In this document: piece after piece, positions 5,795-6,097 of the stretch | How positions within the stretch are numbered: position 1 is the first letter of the stretch | Layout of the letters: each line of letters begins with the position of its first letter | Assembly (NCBI GenBank): GCA_026708165.1 | Contig: JAPOVO010000113.1 | Coordinates: 1 to 6,097, forward strand | DNA from: Chloroflexota bacterium | GTDB taxonomy: Bacteria; Chloroflexota; UBA11872; VXNJ01 | DNA: 6,097 nucleotides | Direction of reading: 5' to 3' | Position numbers and translations under genes: made by a program | The notes under the pieces: model-generated | Seen by the model: the letters and a program-made list of their open reading frames with translations, nothing else | The model's database searches: none | Told to the model about the DNA's origin: nothing

Positions 5795-6097
5795 TTGGAA
5801 CCGGTGAACGTTGGTCAGACAGCGCCTGATTTCGAGTTGAAGGACGTTGACGGTAATGAGGTCAGCCTGAGCGACTTTCGCGGCGCGCACGTCGTGGTCG
5901 TCTTCTACAGACTAGATTTCTCTCCCATCTGAGGGGACGAATTGAGCGCGTGGCGTGACCACGCGAGCGAATTGGAATCCAAAGGCGCGAGCCTCATCGG
6001 AATCAGCGTCGACAGTTGGTTTGCGCACAAGGTGTTCGCCGGGCAATTGAATCTGCCCGCTCACTTTCACCTTCTCAGCGACTTTCCCAACCACGCG
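5795..6097 (+). CDS. Selenocysteine peroxiredoxin (AhpE/PrxU-like) with in-frame TGA, C-terminus outside the window
   Basis: A thiol (here selenol) peroxidase expected to reduce hydrogen peroxide and organic hydroperoxides in the cytoplasm. From the TTG at 5795 the window holds 101 codons. The thioredoxin-fold start is typical: VGQTAPDFELKDVDG (6-20), then VSLSDFRG (23-30) and VVVVFYRLDFSPI (33-45). The next codon is TGA (5930-5932), at the place of the peroxidatic cysteine of the PxxxT/SxxC motif. The same frame continues as GDELSAWRDHASELE (47-61), ISVDSWFAHKVF (70-81) and LLSDFPNHA (93-101), which match the AhpE/BCP pattern ('FTGICQGEL', 'LLSDF.PHG'). No cysteine is encoded in the visible part. 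A hairpin suited to be a SECIS follows the TGA. Position 39 is Arg where most peroxiredoxins have Pro. The alternative is a pseudogene with a Cys-to-stop mutation; the correctly placed hairpin, open frame and strong ribosome binding site argue against it. Confidence 0.88.
5930..5932 (+). other. TGA predicted to encode selenocysteine (residue 46)
   Basis: The only in-frame stop between 5795 and the window end. It replaces the peroxidatic cysteine codon of the peroxiredoxin active-site loop (F-S-P-I-Sec-G-D-E-L). Sec at this position is known in PrxU-type peroxiredoxins, where it raises peroxidase activity. Confidence 0.85.
5942..5970 (+). promoter_or_regulatory. Predicted bacterial SECIS element
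   Basis: CGCGTGG (5947-5953) pairs perfectly with CCACGCG (5959-5965) around the loop CGTGA. The loop starts 21 nt after the TGA and has G as its second base. Known bacterial SECIS hairpins carry a G among the first two loop bases and lie roughly 16-37 nt past the UGA, so both criteria are met. Below the stem, G5946/A5966 and A5945/G5967 could form tandem G-A pairs, then G5944-C5968, T5943-G5969 and T5942-A5970 pair. SelB with charged tRNA-Sec would bind here. The hairpin lies wholly within coding sequence. Confidence 0.8.

Noticed and set aside
5795..5932. A 45-codon peroxiredoxin fragment ending at the TGA as an independent short gene or pseudogene
   Set aside because: Homology continues in the same frame after the TGA, the TGA replaces the catalytic cysteine, and a SECIS-like hairpin follows at the right distance.
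5912..6094. Minus-strand open frame of 60 codons
   Set aside because: It is antisense to the peroxiredoxin gene, has no recognisable similarity, and is explained by the coding frame on the plus strand.

Overview
The window is GC-rich bacterial DNA and densely coding. It contains seven protein genes (two of them cut by the window ends), one tRNA gene and short regulatory intergenic regions. No insertion sequence, CRISPR array or rRNA gene is visible. The gene mix suggests a free-living, probably uncultured bacterium, with Chloroflexota, Actinomycetota or Acidobacteriota-like lineages as possibilities. That mix is a kinase-first APS kinase/ATP sulfurylase fusion, an iron-sulfur APS reductase, an SplB/Rv2578c-like radical SAM protein, a DUF3052 protein and a FabL-like reductase. 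The phylum is a guess. The last gene implies that the organism decodes UGA as selenocysteine.

Layout. Positions 1-1958, minus strand: a sulfate assimilation operon, cysH followed by a cysC-sat fusion that runs off the left edge. A good sigma-70-type promoter lies at 2076-2104, and the leader contains a perfect 11-bp inverted repeat and a 12-nt palindrome. Positions 2198-3121, plus strand: a divergent radical SAM gene. Positions 3076-4325, minus strand: a FabL-type enoyl-ACP reductase-like SDR gene followed 14 nt later by a DUF3052 gene, whose 3' end overlaps the radical SAM gene by 46 bp tail to tail. Positions about 4563-5444, plus strand: a polytopic membrane protein of unknown function with an apparent internal duplication. 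Positions 5472-5543, minus strand: tRNA-Thr(CGT), with part of its 5' leader and first bases repeated about 60 bp upstream. Positions 5795-6097, plus strand: a peroxiredoxin gene that runs off the right edge.

Main discovery. The peroxiredoxin frame is interrupted by a single TGA (5930-5932) exactly where the peroxidatic cysteine should be, and homology continues in the same frame on both sides. Beginning 14 nt after the TGA is a perfect 7-bp hairpin with a CGUGA loop (5947-5965). Its loop starts 21 nt after the UGA and has G at its second position, which fits a bacterial SECIS element. I read this as a selenocysteine peroxiredoxin of the AhpE/PrxU kind. Conventional gene calling would miss it or call a 45-codon fragment.

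How the genes work together. Sat activates sulfate to APS and CysC can phosphorylate APS to PAPS. CysH reduces APS (or PAPS) to sulfite for cysteine synthesis. The other genes look like housekeeping genes with no evident shared pathway. The selenoperoxidase would act in peroxide defence and depends on SelA/B/C/D encoded elsewhere.
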